A DNA stretch of 64,000 nt from Galeruca laticollis (Eukaryota > Arthropoda > Insecta > Coleoptera > Chrysomelidae). A program made the translations under genes and the position numbers. Shown here in pieces: positions 1 to 11,334 of this stretch. Every line of letters starts with the position of its first letter. Within the stretch, counting starts at the first letter, position 1. Where the stretch lies: positions 76,423,262 through 76,487,261 of the forward strand of contig OY998180.1 in assembly GCA_963921935.1 (NCBI GenBank). The letters run 5' to 3'. The notes below the pieces were generated by a model, which was not told the DNA's origin, searched no databases, and saw only the letters and a program-made list of their open reading frames with translations.

Positions 1-240
1 TATCTGCTTTTTCAAAAAAGTTGGTGTGTTGTTTGTGCGTTGAAACCTCTACTTTCTGATGGTATAAGAAGATATACGTTACTATAGTAAATGTTCTCAG
101 AAAATGCATATAATGAAAAAAACTCGAATCCGAAAATTTTTTTTAATCATTATGTATAATTTTTAGCTATATATTAAAATTTACACTTTAATTACTCGAA
201 AAACGTGAGATTTCATGTTATATTGATTAACAAAAGAATT
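1..240 (+). repeat. Left terminal inverted repeat
   Basis: Reads in the same direction as the reverse complement of 2335-2537. Shared blocks are TATCTGCTTTTT, AAATGTTCTCAGAAAATGC, TTAATCATTATGTATAATTT and TTTCATGTTATATTGAT, in the same order with small spacing changes. The left copy has about 30 extra bases near positions 20-75. Confidence 0.75.
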
Positions 241-310
241 AGAAATCCATAAAACTTCAAAATTGCAAAAAACATGCGAAAATAGTTGTTCCAAATATTA
301 AAAATAGGTT

Positions 311-385
311 AACTAGAAACAGTAAGTTTCATTCAAAGCACTAATATGAGTAGATTCCACAAAGTAAGGGTTGAGACAGTTGATT
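311..385 (+). repeat. Dispersed repeat motif, copy 1
   Basis: The stretch AGTTTCATTCAAAGCACTAA, then ATGAGTAGATTCCACAAAG and GGGTTGAGACAG, recurs at 14761-14822 and at 57999-58040. In the last case it marks the outer edge of the inverted Penelope pair. It probably is a shared transposon end. Confidence 0.6.
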
Positions 386-618
386 TCATTTAAAAAAGGA
401 TTTAAAAAGGATTTCATATAAAAAGTGTGACTGCTGCAATTTTTTTCAGTACTAAAGTTGATTTATTAAATTCTCATTACATTTATTACATAGAAAATCT
501 CCCAATAGATAAATATACATACAAATCGTACTATTGAATTTAAATACTTTTTACTGATGAAGAATATTTTCAAATACACTAATCTTCTTATATATAAATA
601 GCTTATCTTGCCTTCTAA

Positions 619-1840
619 TTACTTCTCTATTAGTTTGTGACTCTTTGATGGTATTTCTTCATAGTTAGATTCGACAAACCTTCCCGATTCTAGTGGATCT
701 TCGAAATATTCAAGAGCATCACCGTCTTCGTCTCCAAGATTATTTCCGGTCTGCATTGGTTCTTCATCCACAATTTCATCCGACTCATCATTTTCTTCGT
801 AGGTTTTTTCTTCCACATTGGAGCATGTTTCAGAACCATGACAATTTGTGCATTTCAAACCATGTTTTCGGCAGCCACATTTTAAACTGTAACATCCAGT
901 TTCACAGCTGCAGCAAATAGTTTTAAGCAATATTTCCGGAATCAATTCCTTGTTTGTAAATTTGGGCATAATGCCGCGTTGATGTTGCTTCCAGCCCCAA
1001 CCTGTTGCTGTCAGTTCGTTACCCAGCCAACTCTGAAGCTGTTAATATGTCCTGTAACAATGTTGCTCTGCTGCACCTTCTGTGGGTGGGAGATTGGCCA
1101 ATATGAAAGAAGATTTAATTCTTGCCAATTGATATTTTTGAAATCTTAATTGGTTCAGTGTTATATCATTTTTACATTTATAAATAGATTTAATTAATTG
1201 TAATCCATTTTTTATATCTTCATTGTTCGCATCTTCTTTATAAAAAATATTGGCCAAATTTGACACATTTTTATCGGCTAATAAAGAGTTGACGATACTT
1301 TTCTTTCCTTTTCCGACAAATCCAGATGTTGTATCGCAACCAGAAAAACAATGGAGAAATACAACGATATTTTCTAAGGATTCATATTTGAAACTATTAG
1401 ATGTGGAAAATAGATCTTTTATAGTACCAGAACCTGGCCTGAGAAAATTAAAATCATGATTATTATAATTTAATTGATTTAAAAGGACCAACAGATCATT
1501 ATCTTGACCCACAACAATGATAGTTTTATTAGTATCTCTAGCAATTTCTATCGAGGTCAGCATTATTTATTTCTTTTCCTTCATTTGATTTTCTATATCT
1601 TGAACTACAATGTGTAGCTTTTGCAGTCTCATCATTATTTTGACTTTGACAAGTTCGATGAATAAAAGCTGATGTCAAAGTCTCAAATTTTTTGTATTTA
1701 TTATCGATTCTTTTCTTGCTAGACCCCACTAAACGATTCAAAGCTGATTTTTGTATTTCATAGACTTGCTTATCATCTGCCTCATTGCAGATTATACCAA
1801 CAGATTCATCCCCACTGATAATCTGAAAAGATAAAATCAA
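619..1840 (-). pseudogene. Nuclease-like protein with CXC cysteine-rich tail, broken
   Basis: Two overlapping minus-strand frames join near 1560 by a frameshift, and the downstream frame has a single in-frame TAA at 1042-1044. The N-terminal piece (1538-1840) is about 100 residues and starts just after a plausible 3' splice site (TTTTATCTTTTCAG near 1825), so an intron is likely. The middle piece has an acidic DNDLLVLL strand and GCDTTSGFVGKGKKSIV, which resembles the helix-turn-helix of FEN1/XPG nucleases (GCD...GIG.K). The tail (619-969) has a CXC cluster CCSCETGCYSLKCGCRKHG, as in tesmin/TSO1-like domains. Proteins joining these two parts recur in insect genomes as uncharacterised repeats; the nuclease role is inference. 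Confidence 0.65.
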
Positions 1841-2334
1841 ATTAGTAAAGCCTTTACAGTTTTATTTTGAGTATAACTAAATTTGTTTGTGCAAAATAAA
1901 CGAAATTATTATTAAACGAAATCTTCTACTAAAACATCATTCGATTTTAACTTTTTAGGTTATGTTAGGTTTAACATACTATTTATGAAAGAAAATATTA
2001 CTATTTTTATATTAGAGCTGATTGGTACAGATTAAAATATAGGTAGTATTTACCTTGCTATGAAGTTTCTTTTAAAATTAATTTGTCACAACTCTCTTCA
2101 AGTAATTTAGCCAGCACGTATTTAGCCAGCCCCTTCCCCTCTGCTCTATGAAATATCTTTTGACGGGCTAACATTTTCCGAAGGTCACTCAGGTATATTA
2201 GTAATCTTAAAGTAGAAATAAATAGGTCTCTACGCATATAATTTAAAGAAGATTCGAAAACTTTATCAAAATATTGTAGATGTCTTATTAAATATTAACC
2301 TTAATAACTTATTTATTTGTTCATTATAGTAGTA

Positions 2335-2537
2335 TATTTCGATTAACAATTTTTTTGTTTATCAATATAACATGAAATCTTACGTTTTTCGAGTAATTGA
2401 AGTGTACATTTTTTATAAATAGCTCAAAATTATACATAATGATTAAAAAAAAATTTCGGACTCGAGTTTTTTTTTTCATTTTTTGCATTTTCTGAGAACA
2501 TTTACCATAGTAATGTTTATTTTTTAAAAAAGCAGAT
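2335..2537 (-). repeat. Right terminal inverted repeat
   Basis: Reverse complement matches positions 1-240, ending at ...AAAAAAGCAGATA. The following sequence TTTTGACATG could still belong to the terminus, but its partner would lie outside the window. Confidence 0.75.
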
Positions 2538-3751
2538 ATTTTGACATGAGAATTTTCGATTGAAAATTAGGGTGCTTTTTCGATATTGAGTCAAAATAAG
2601 GAATATTTTAAATCAAAAAAATTACTGTATATTTGGGACATACAAAGGAAAGTTTTCACGAAATTTCGTGAGAAAATAATTTTTTTTGCAAAAGATAAAA
2701 ATAAAAAACCAAAAACTCGGTTATTCGAATTTTTCACATAAATTTTGAGGTAATGTGAAAAAAGTGTCAAGACAAAAGTTGGGGATATTTCTGTTACCTA
2801 CAACTTTGATATTCAACTTTTTTTCATAGGACTTGCAGTTTTACCGGAAATCGAGATTAACCGCTTTTTACCCTTAAAAACTCACCCCCTCCCCCTTCCC
2901 GACCTCAGATCGCCCGTAATTCATTTGTCATTTTTGTAATATTCTCTACTTTTTCCAATGGCTAATATCCTACTATAATTTTTTTTCACTTTTTACCATT
3001 TTTAAAATTATCGACCCTGGTCTATATAAGTTTCATCAAAGTACGAGCCAATTACGTCTTAAACTTTCTCTAATTGTGTTTGCAATTGAAAGAGGAATTG
3101 AACCCATCATATTCTTCGTAATACTGTTTTTTTTTGTAAAGAGACATTTAGGTCAATGGAAAAAAATAATTTATTATCACTTTATTCATTCTCTGATCCA
3201 GAAAGTTGCCAGTCACTATTCGAATTTGTCAATTGACCAGGTACAACTAACTTATCAAGAGAAAAGTTAAGGTCATCAGGCTTTCTCATATTTGAAATAC
3301 TACACTCTTAAAAAAACACAACAGTCAATAAAGTTACTGATTTGTGGAAGGAAAAGTGTTGTATTCATATTTAAATTACTATTCCCAGTATTTCAATAAG
3401 CATTTCTCTCCAGTCAAACAAATGTTACTAATGAGATTTACTATAATTCCATCTATAGAATATCCGTTTAGTGTTAGAAGCAAAAACCTGACTGAAAGGC
3501 GACGGCACTCTCTAAAATAAATTTATACTGGCATATACCCGTTTATATAGTTTTATTGAATTTTAGCTTGATCACCTTGTCATAAATATTTAAATTTGGG
3601 TACATTAAAATACAACCAAAAAATATTAATAGGGCTTAAATTTTGAAATCTATGTTCAGGGGTGGAACATTGAATAATTTAAAAGTATACTTATATACAA
3701 AATAGAAAAGTTTATGAAAAATGAATCAAATAACTTACCCATAACTTCTAC
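2538..3751. other. No gene seen
   Basis: AT-rich non-coding DNA with a short C-rich patch near 2885. The short open frames here carry no recognisable motif or repeat partner elsewhere in the window. Confidence 0.6.
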
Positions 3752-4290
3752 TCCTCTAGCTGAACGAAGCCTTCCTTCCAGGAAAGTATATACTGTGTTT
3801 GTCAGATGCCTTTTTGGACGTGCTACTGACAATTCATAACTTCATAAAATTAAAATGTCTAATAGAGGTACATGTGACTGTAATGTGATTTTCGACGATC
3901 TCAATCACTGAATGTTTAACTGCGGATGTAATAGAAATGCCACCAAGTACTTACTCAACTCCTTATTAGCTAAGAAGATAGCTTCTCCCCTAAATATAGT
4001 TTCCCTCTTTGTACATAAGCTCTCGCAAACCTATTATAAAACATGTTTTATGGGAATTCCTCTAACGCACAGAATGAAAAATATAATAGTGTAATATCTT
4101 TTGTTTTGTATGAATGCATATATGAACATAGCATGAATAATGTAAATTTGGTTCCTTCTGTTTTTGCTTTTCTAGCAAGTACCCATTATCCGTTGCTTTT
4201 TATGTGCGTCTTAACAAAGTCGCCATGACGGGCACATCAGCGTGAAGTCCCTGTTTATCCTACTCGTTTTTCTTCTTTCATTTTCTCCAG
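3752..4290 (+). mobile_element. LINE 3' end, copy 1 (sister of 24665-25198)
   Basis: Colinear with 24665-25198 over the whole length, about 80-85% alike by eye. The better copy reads as the C-terminus of a LINE polyprotein: a VC-N...H-W-M-F-N-C cysteine/histidine knot following a YGH..NSYFHK segment, then a 3' untranslated tail. In this copy the frame is broken (stop after the first CxC-like part near 3910). Both copies end in TTTCTTCTT, suggesting the true 3' end. Confidence 0.65.
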
Positions 4291-4614
4291 AAGGTTGGAA
4301 GTTTAGGGATGTGAGCATGAAAGGTAGGGTGATAGTGATTTCAGAGTAAATGAATTATAATAGTATAATATAATATTGAACTTTCCTGGCTAAATGGGGC
4401 ACAGCCCAAGATCAAATGGTCAACCGGCCGAAAAAAAAACTTAGCCATCATATTGATATTTATAATTAGATAGTCGAAGTCAGCTTTATTTGATTCATCG
4501 TAAGTTTCAAACGTGGTTCTCTAGTTTTCTCTACCATATTATAAAGCTCTCACATCTTCTGTTCGTATTTAATTACGTGTTCTATAGATTTTCGTCAATT
4601 TTCTTATGTAATTT
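4291..4614. other. No gene seen
   Basis: Non-coding sequence with a short homopolymer (A9 near 4432). Nothing assignable. Confidence 0.5.
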
Positions 4615-4849
4615 TTGAATGATTGCAGTAAAAGTTGATGAACTTCATCAAGTCTAAATGGTTTATTGCGACGAGCCTTTCATTTGTGCCCAAATAAGCT
4701 CAATCGGTTTCAATTTGCAATGATATGGTGGCAATCGAAGAACAGCAATTCCACCTTCATTGGTCATTTCACGAACAGCCTTTGATACGCGTACCTCTAG
4801 TGGAACGCGAAGCACCCTGTGGCGTTACATCAAGGTTTCTTTAACATAT
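4615..4849 (-). pseudogene. Tc1/mariner (IS630-type) transposase, C-terminal fragment
   Basis: The minus strand encodes VLRLPPYHCKLKPIELIWAQ near 4675-4755, the signature around the third catalytic acidic residue of DDE_3 transposases of the insect IS630/Tc1 type (family form LPPYHC..NPIELIWAQVKG). The asparagine before PIELIW is lysine here, and the frame shifts just after the motif. The upstream end abuts the Gypsy LTR exactly at 4850. An N-terminal fragment of the same family lies in the same orientation at 11335-12300. Confidence 0.8.
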
Positions 4850-5166
4850 TGTTATAACTTTGACAACTTTATTCAATACTTGGCAAAATAGAATACTATT
4901 TTTAAACAATTCAACTGATCAACACATCAAACTATTGACTGATTGACTCAGCCACAACTGATCTCTATTTTTATATAAAAAGAACTTTCCAGAAAGGACT
5001 AGGATATTCTATAACATACTAGTACGTCACTATGGCACACAATAGAGAAATCTTGAAAATTCTAGACTGTCACCTTGACAGGTGACTGGGACTACTCCGC
5101 CTATTCAGCCCTCTTCTTATTTTCAGTCCAAGCTGTCATTCTGACATTCATAGAACAGGTGTAAGA
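4850..5166 (-). repeat. 3' LTR of the minus-strand Gypsy element
   Basis: Matches 9206-9489 through blocks such as ACACATCAAACTATTGACTG and TCTTGAAAATTCTAGACTGT. It carries about 35 bases near 5000-5040 that the partner lacks. A weak purine tract (AAGAGAAGAA on the minus strand) precedes it. Confidence 0.85.
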
Positions 5167-5189
5167 TTTATTCTTCTCTTGAAGTTATT

Positions 5190-5990
5190 TGCCTCGAATA
5201 ACAGGGACTTCGAAATCGAACCAATTGGGTGGGTCATCACCGTAATAGCGAGCCAATCTCTCGATATGAACGACCTTAGGTTTACTTTTTGGTGTCAGAC
5301 GAATGCGATAAATTAGGTCGTTGATTTTCTTGACCACCAGGTAGGGACCTTACCAATTTCGTTGAAGTTTCGGAGTTAACCCTTTCTCTCTTCCGGGCTG
5401 GTACAACCAAACTGCATCACCGAGCTGAAATATCTCTTTTTTAAGGTTTTTATCCATCTCCATCTTTTCGCTGGTTAGTTTCAGTTGCGTCTTTGTAAAC
5501 TCGTGAATATTCTCTAACTTTTGTTGAAAGTCTTCAACATATGGAGACAGGCTTTGGTCTTCTTCTCGGGATAAAGGAGAGGATTTTCCAAAGAGGATAT
5601 CGCTAGGAAGCTTCATTTCTCGACCAGTGACCAACATTGAAGGTATATTGCCACTGGATTCCTGCTGTACATTCCGATAAGATAAGAGGAACAATGGAAT
5701 CAGTTCATCCCAATATTGCTGGTTTTGGGAGACAAATAACGATAGATATTGGCAAATTGCCCTGTTATGACGTTTCACTAAACCATCAGACTGTGGATGC
5801 CTTGGTGTAGTTCGAGTTTACTCAATCCCGAGGATGTTCATTAATTCTGTCCTCAATTCTGATTGAAAATTTCTTCCATAATCGTAATGTACTTCCAATG
5901 GTAATTGAGCCCAGTATCTTTTGATTGTTGAACCACACTTGGACACTTCTTGCCAATCGGGTGTAACTCCATTTTGTAGCCAGGTCCAGA
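5190..5990 (-). pseudogene. Gypsy integrase C-terminal half and chromo-like tail
   Basis: The frame 5350-5778 encodes the region after the integrase catalytic core: a YWDELIPLFLLSYRNV segment and IPSMLVTGREMKLPSDILFG, typical of Ty3/Gypsy integrase where host-like 'TP..L.FGRE' motifs occur. After a break near 5350 the frame continues into VVHIERLARYYGDDPPNW, resembling the C-terminal tail that follows integrase in this group. The catalytic core itself is frameshifted around 5780-6000 and only partly readable. Confidence 0.75.
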
Positions 5991-6289
5991 CAACTTTTAA
6001 GTCTTCATCTTTCTTTTGAAATTTCCTTAGGTTTTATACTGACCACATGTTTTCGTCTGAGTCGCTTCTTATTGTTGTTGTATGCAGCAATTCAATATTT
6101 TCATCTTTATTTATTTGGTTAATATTACTTTCCGTTTCTTCAATTCTTTGGCAATATCTGCATTGTCGTTGAGTACATGGCCTTCTGGATAGGGTTTCCG
6201 CATTTCCATGATAGCGACCTTTTCTATGAACTATTTCAAAATTGTACTTCTCAAGTCTTTCTAACCATCCTGCAATTTGTCCTTCCGCT

Positions 6290-7290
6290 TTTTAAAATTC
6301 ATCAGCCACTGTAGTACTTTCTGGTTGCTTCTGAGGATGAAGGTTCTGCCATAAACGTATGTGTGAAAGTGTTCAATAGCCTTTACAATTGCTAACAGTT
6401 CTTTTCTGGTAACGCAGTAATTTTTCTCCGCCCTTCCCAGGATCTTACTGAAATAAGCAATTACTTTTTCTCCACCATCTTGTTGCTGTGAAAGGATAGC
6501 CTATGCCGTGTTGTGAAGCGGCGCAGTCGAGAATAAATTGACCTTCTTCTTTAGGGTACGCTAAAACTGGTGCAGGTTTGGCAATATTTCCAAAATTTGG
6601 AACAAACTTCCGGTAATATATACAAAGACCCAAAAATTGACGAACCTCATGTTTATCTCTTGGTTTTGGCCAGTCTTGAATCGCTAGAAATTTCTATCGG
6701 ATCAGTTTTTATTCCCTCTGCTGACGCAACGTGACCCAGATATAAAACTTCACGTTGAAATAAGGAACATTTCTTGGAATTCAATTTTAAGTTTACATTT
6801 TTCAGTCGGCTAAAAACTTCTTCTAGATTGTTTGGATATTAGTCGAATGTTTTTCCCATTATAATGATGTCATATAAATAACACAGACAGGTTTTCTACG
6901 TAAGTCTTTTTAACACCATTCCATAAGTCTTTCAAAAGTGGCTGGAGCATTGCATAGACCAAATGGAAGTACTTGGAATCGATAAAGGCCATTTTAAGCA
7001 CAGACGACTGTTTTATCTCTATAATCGCGGTGAACTTCAACTTGCCAGGATCTGCTCTTTAAGTCTAATGTGGTAAACCACTGAGAGCCGGATAGGGTGT
7101 CTAGTGAATCGTCTATACGTGGCAGGGGATGTCTGACTTTTTCAGTAACTTGATTTAATTTGCGATAGTCAACGCAGAATCTTGTACTTCCATCTTTCTT
7201 AGTTACTAAAACAACTGGAGAACACCACGGTCCAGATGAATCTTCAATAATGTTCTCATCCAACATGTCTTGTATCATATTCCCTACATC
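6290..7290 (-). pseudogene. Gypsy reverse transcriptase and RNase H remnant
   Basis: Frame 6994-7278 contains PWCSPVVLVTKKDGSTRFC followed by VDYRKLN and FTTLDLKS, the fingers and first catalytic Asp of Ty3/Gypsy RT. Downstream, the box that should be Y-L-D-D reads Y-L-Y-D (near 6865-6880), so the enzyme lost a catalytic aspartate. Frame 6445-6633 has YYRKFVPNFGNIAKP and the start of RNase H with an ILDCAAS in place of the usual TDAS. Several frameshifts separate these parts. Confidence 0.85.
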
Positions 7291-7601
7291 TTTTTGTTTA
7301 GCGAATGGAAGTCTTCTTGGGTTTTGACGTATCAGTGGTGCATCTCTTGTATTAATTTTATGGTGGCCCTGTAGATTTTCCGGTTTCGAAAATGCTAAGG
7401 TAATTTAAGATAAATTTCTTTGCCTTGCTGGCTTCTTCGGGTGGGTGTTAGTATTTGATGAGTGTCTCTATAAGTTGGTCGTCGACTTTATTTTGTGACT
7501 CTTTTTCAAGTTTGGGATTATCTCGTAAATTCACTATGCTCTTCACTCGTTCACAATATCGCAACGCGTGATTTTTCTTTAGTTCAACTGGTCTCCTAGA
7601 T

Positions 7602-8130
7602 TTATTGGCAACGCGAACGGGAATTTGCTGTTCTATTTTTACCGGAACATTTGGCTACCATTACTCCATCTTCTTTCGGTTCACGTGGTTGAATAACCCC
7701 AACAGTCAGATCTTTAGATTTCTGTTTAATATGATCCATGTTAATGCTTTCTGAATTTTTCGGAATTATTATATCATCATCAACTATAACTTTCATTTTG
7801 TGTAATTGATCATTTCCACCACTGAGGATTACTTCTTCGTTGTCGATGAATAAAATTTTGTTTTTCAAATAAATTACAAATTTGTCTTGTATAATGTCTA
7901 AGCCCAAAACACATTCATCCAGAATGTTTCCTGCCAAAAATGAGTGAACTATGGCCGCGTTTCCAATTCGAATGGATGCAGTTACTTGTCCCAAAATCGG
8001 AGTAGTATGAACAGTTGCGGTTTTCAGCACAAGGCCTCTAGGTGCTCTTGCGTATTCCTGTGTCAACATATCTGGGCGTACAAATGATCTAGTTGCCCCA
8101 CTGTCGACCATAAATTTGCAATCGTGATTT
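7602..8130 (-). pseudogene. Gypsy aspartic protease domain
   Basis: The frame contains FMVDSGATRSFV, the D-S-G active site of a retropepsin, and LGLDIIQDKF about 65 residues later, the matching second hydrophobic loop. The open frame begins upstream of the first methionine (IENHDCKFMVDSGAT is readable), so it was translated as part of a gag-pol product. It ends in a frameshift before RT. Confidence 0.8.
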
Positions 8131-8239
8131 TCTATTGTCCCCTAACAGTTAAATTTCGGCCATTTTTAAACAAAGAATATGTGCGAATTGTGGGGCTTTG
8201 AATGGTTTTAGTCGTCGACCGACCCGAATAGTCGACTTT

Positions 8240-9107
8240 CAGTAGTTTTCCTGGGTACTGGTATTAGAGCGCCGATCAGGTATTGGTGATCGGCTTTGGT
8301 ATGGAGATGATCTTCTAGGGTTGTTTCTTGTGGGGCTATGATCTGTGTTTCTAACTGGGCTCTGCGAGGATGTACGTTGTCCTGATGTTGTCTGGTTATC
8401 TGAGTTCCTAACTTAGCTTCGAGATCTTAATGGAAGTATACATGTTCTCTGTAGATATCCAATTTTTCCGCAGTTGAAACATTTCCGGGATTTTTGAATT
8501 GTTGTACGACTTTGTAGCGTGTCTTTCAGTAGGTTTTCGATTCTAGCCATAACTTCGGTTAAATTCTTCTCCTCGAAGTGTATTGCTCGTAATTTTGGAC
8601 GTCCGGTTTTGGAAATTATTTTAGCAGCTTCAAATTGTGGAGCAAAAGTTAATGCTTCTTGTCGTCAAATTATTCTAAAAATTCTTTAGATGCTTGTGGA
8701 TAGGCTAAACTCAATAGTCTTTCTATGTTACTTCCATATTCTTGGAGGCTTTCGTCTAATTTTTGCATGCGCACCTTCAATTGACTTTGGAAAACTTGTT
8801 TTGACTGTTGCTGTTCGTACATGTTCTCCAAAGCTTGGATAGTGAAGTCATAGCTAGGGTTGCCTTGGGGTAATAATTGCAGAATATATGCGGCTTGTCC
8901 ACGAGGAGCAATTATAAGGAAGATGGCTTTCTCTTGATCATTCCTTCCATTGGCACTAGCTGTTGCTTCAAATTGGCGTCGATATGTCTCCCAAGATGAT
9001 TGGCCATCATATGAAGGTGGCTTGATAACCTGGTTGTGTCTCAAATTTACTATTTCAGTTCTGGCACTATCACTAATGAAACTGCTATTATTGGGATTAA
9101 CTTCCAT
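8240..9107 (-). pseudogene. Gypsy gag with mutated zinc knuckle
   Basis: The best start is the ATG at 9107, inside the element just past the LTR; an earlier in-frame ATG at 9242 lies in the LTR and is unlikely. The N-terminal ~145 residues include a PPSYDGQSSWETYRRQFEA segment, the conserved capsid motif of SAP/Gypsy gags, and LQEYGSNIERLLSLAYP. After a stop near 8670 another frame gives a zinc knuckle near 8460 reading CFNCGKIGYLQRTC, where the usual histidine is tyrosine. Arg/Ser-rich sequence follows. Confidence 0.8.
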
Positions 9108-9205
9108 TTTCTTTACTAGCTGGTGCTCCACTATTAGCTTCCATATCGGTGTCGTAATTTGTACGTCCAGTATTGACCATAAATTACTTTTACATCTATC
9201 ACCAC

Positions 9206-9489
9206 TGTTATAACTTTCACAACTTTTTTCAATACTTGGCAAAATACAATACTACTTTTTAACAATTAAACTTACTAACACATCAAACTATTGACTGACT
9301 GACTCTGCCACAACGGATCTCTATTTATATATAGAAAGACCTTTCCAGAAAAATACGGAACACAATAGAAATATCTTGAAAATTCTAGACTGTCACCTTG
9401 ACTGGTGACTGTGACTACTCCGCCTATTCAGTCCTCTTCTCATTTCCAGTCCAAGCTGTCATTCTGACATTCATAGAACAGGTGTAACA
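9206..9489 (-). repeat. 5' LTR of the minus-strand Gypsy element
   Basis: 284 bp; on the minus strand it begins TGTTACACCTG and ends GTTATAACA, giving TG...CA ends. It matches 4850-5166. A TATATATAG stretch near 9325 may hold the promoter. Confidence 0.85.
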
Positions 9490-9492
9490 GTA

Positions 9493-9855
9493 TGGTAATG
9501 TTTTTCTTATTTATTTAAGTCCATAACGGGTGGCATAAATTTATATACACGGTATATCTACTTACGTAATTTATTTATACACTCTTAACTATTCACTCAT
9601 ACTTAATGTATGTACACACTTAATTTCTAATTTATATTAAATACACTTACACTTAATTTATATAAATACTTCACGTCTATTCACTATAAGGATAAATTGT
9701 CGACTAACTCAGGGTTCCCAAGTAGTTGCTTATATATTAAACGTTTTTCTAGTACTTTTGGCTTCCAGAAAAATCTCGAATGTGGCTCCCACCAAACAAT
9801 CGACCTACTTGGAAATCTCTACAAAAACGGTATTATTTATAAAATGACCTATTAA
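9493..9855 (+). repeat. LTR-like repeat related to the solo LTR at 62447-62863
   Basis: Shares with 62447-62863 the start TTTTTCTTATTTATTTAA, a GGTG(G/C)(C/T)ATAAATTTATA block, and a distal block around CTCAGGGTTC / GTCAGAGTTC followed by TTATATATTAA. The right boundary is unclear because no TAACA end is readable. It directly abuts the outer end of the Gypsy 5' LTR. Confidence 0.55.
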
Positions 9856-9924
9856 TGTTCTGAAGAAATACCGAATTTCGATGTTTGACATCGAAAAATA
9901 TCAACGTTTAGGGTTCGGTTCGAT

Positions 9925-10840
9925 TTTTTGACACATCGATAGTCTTTGCCGATGGTAAACATCGACATTCTCCTTTCGGTGCTTGCAGCAAAAGTGAAAG
10001 AAGTAGCTCCAGAAACCAAATGTACCCACTGCTGTCTACATAGAGAAGCTTTGCTTTCTAAGAAATGCCCTTATACTTTTAAGGAAGTACTCAGCCAAGC
10101 TGTAAAAACAGTCAATTTCATCAAATCACGTGATTTGAATTCCTGTTTGTTTTATATTCTTTGCAATGAAATGGGAAGTATATACCAACAACTTTTGCTA
10201 CACACTGAAGTCAGGTGGTTATCAAAGAGAAAGTCATGACCAGACTCTTTGAGCTCCACAAAGAAGTTCAAGTGTTTTTGTCCGATACTAACTGTTATAC
10301 TAATGGAATGCAAGTTGGCCTACTTGGCAGACATTTTTTCTAAACTCAACGACCTTTACGAAAGCCTACAAGGAATCTATTACGCACCTTCAAACTAAAA
10401 TATCTACTTTAAAAAAAATTATCCAAGCAGTAAAGTAGGCAGATGCAAACAAAGTAACCTTGTTTTATACACTGGGAAACTTTATTGAAGAAAACCCTAG
10501 CCTGGACCCTATATTTCCGACTGTCGTTAAGGAACACTGCTTGGGATGAATACAATATTACAAGTACTTTCCAGATTGGGATTTGAAACAAACATTCAAT
10601 AAAATGCGCTTATGGATTTTTGGGTTTCACGATGCCAAGATTACTCACAGTGAGGTGAAAGGTAATAGAAATATTTAATGCCTTTCAACGCATCCAACTT
10701 GTGCGAAACCGCAGTTTCATCAATAATCTACCACAACAACAAATAGAGAAACCGGCTTAAAAATATTGAACATGGTCTTTGTTTGCGTTTAAGCAATCTT
10801 AAACCAGATATTACTAAGCTACTTTCACAGGTAGAACCGT
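9925..10840 (+). pseudogene. hAT transposase (ZBED5-like), decayed
   Basis: Frame 9946-10239 matches the hAT/ZBED5 catalytic region: EVAPETKCTHCCLHREALLS, AVKTVNFIKSRDLNS and LLLHTEVRWLSK. After a shift near 10240 other frames give RLFELHKEVQVF, LAYLADIFSKLNDLYESLQG and, near 10690-10830, a C-terminal dimerisation segment with LCETAVSS and RNRLKNIEHGL...LSNLKPDI. At least five frame changes and stops break it. The N-terminus, including the BED finger, is missing. Confidence 0.8.
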
Positions 10841-11310
10841 GTTACTTAATTAACTGTTATGCTTTCATGACTTTTGAAATATAATTGAAATATTGTAATA
10901 AGTATCATATTAAAATTCTTATTGTTCATTTCTGAACCAGTAATATTAACAATATGTTATTACATGAAATACTGTCAGTATGTAATAGTACATTTTATTA
11001 GTTGTAACAATAACTATATACTGTAATACTTATAAGCAATTAAGGAATTTGGAAACCCTAGATTAATGTATAAATTAAGGTTTTCTAATTAAATCGTATA
11101 TATTAATCAAAAACTGTTTTTATTTCAATCTTTTAGGAAAATAATGTAAAGGAAATCACGACTGGAGTATTCAGTACGGACGGTTCTCTCAAACGTTGAA
11201 TCCCTGTTCTAGATCCTAATAAGTATAATAATAAGTAGTAACCAGAAAGTGGTTTCACGCTAGGTGGTACACGATTGATAAAAACTGGTTGAGGTTGTAC
11301 TCTTTGGTAA

Positions 11311-11327
11311 AAGGTTGGGAACCGCTG
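11311..11327 (-). repeat. hAT right terminal inverted repeat
   Basis: The minus strand reads CAGCGGTTCCCAACCTT, the canonical hAT terminus. It sits ~480 bp past the hAT coding remnant. I could not find a convincing left partner. Confidence 0.6.
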
Positions 11328-11334
11328 GCCTAGC

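Larger units (their letters stand above)
1..2537 (-). mobile_element. Candidate DNA transposon with long terminal inverted repeats
   Basis: The first ~240 bases and 2335-2537 are imperfect inverted copies of each other, both holding the outer block TATCTGCTTTTT, a block around AAATGTTCTCAGAAAATGC and an inner block around TACTCGAAAAACGT. Between them lies one minus-strand coding remnant (619-1840), so the whole reads as a transposon of at least 2.5 kb. The left terminus may extend beyond the window start, so no target-site duplication can be checked. No DDE transposase motif is visible. Assignment to a named superfamily is open; the claim rests on the inverted ends plus the enclosed ORF. Confidence 0.6.
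4850..9489 (-). mobile_element. Gypsy-type LTR retrotransposon, complete outline, decayed
   Basis: Flanked by two matching LTRs on the minus strand with gag, protease, reverse transcriptase, RNase H remnant, integrase and a chromo-like C-terminus in the standard Ty3/Gypsy order. At least eight frame breaks are visible. The flanks ATAT (4846-4849) and GTAT (9490-9493) agree at three of four positions, compatible with a decayed 4-bp target duplication. The element lies against an IS630-type transposase fragment on one side and an LTR-like repeat on the other. Confidence 0.85.

Noticed and set aside
9710..9726. CAGGGTTCCCAAG as the left end of the hAT element
   Set aside because: It lies inside the LTR-like repeat shared with 62447-62863, and its 8-base flank does not match the flank at 11328.
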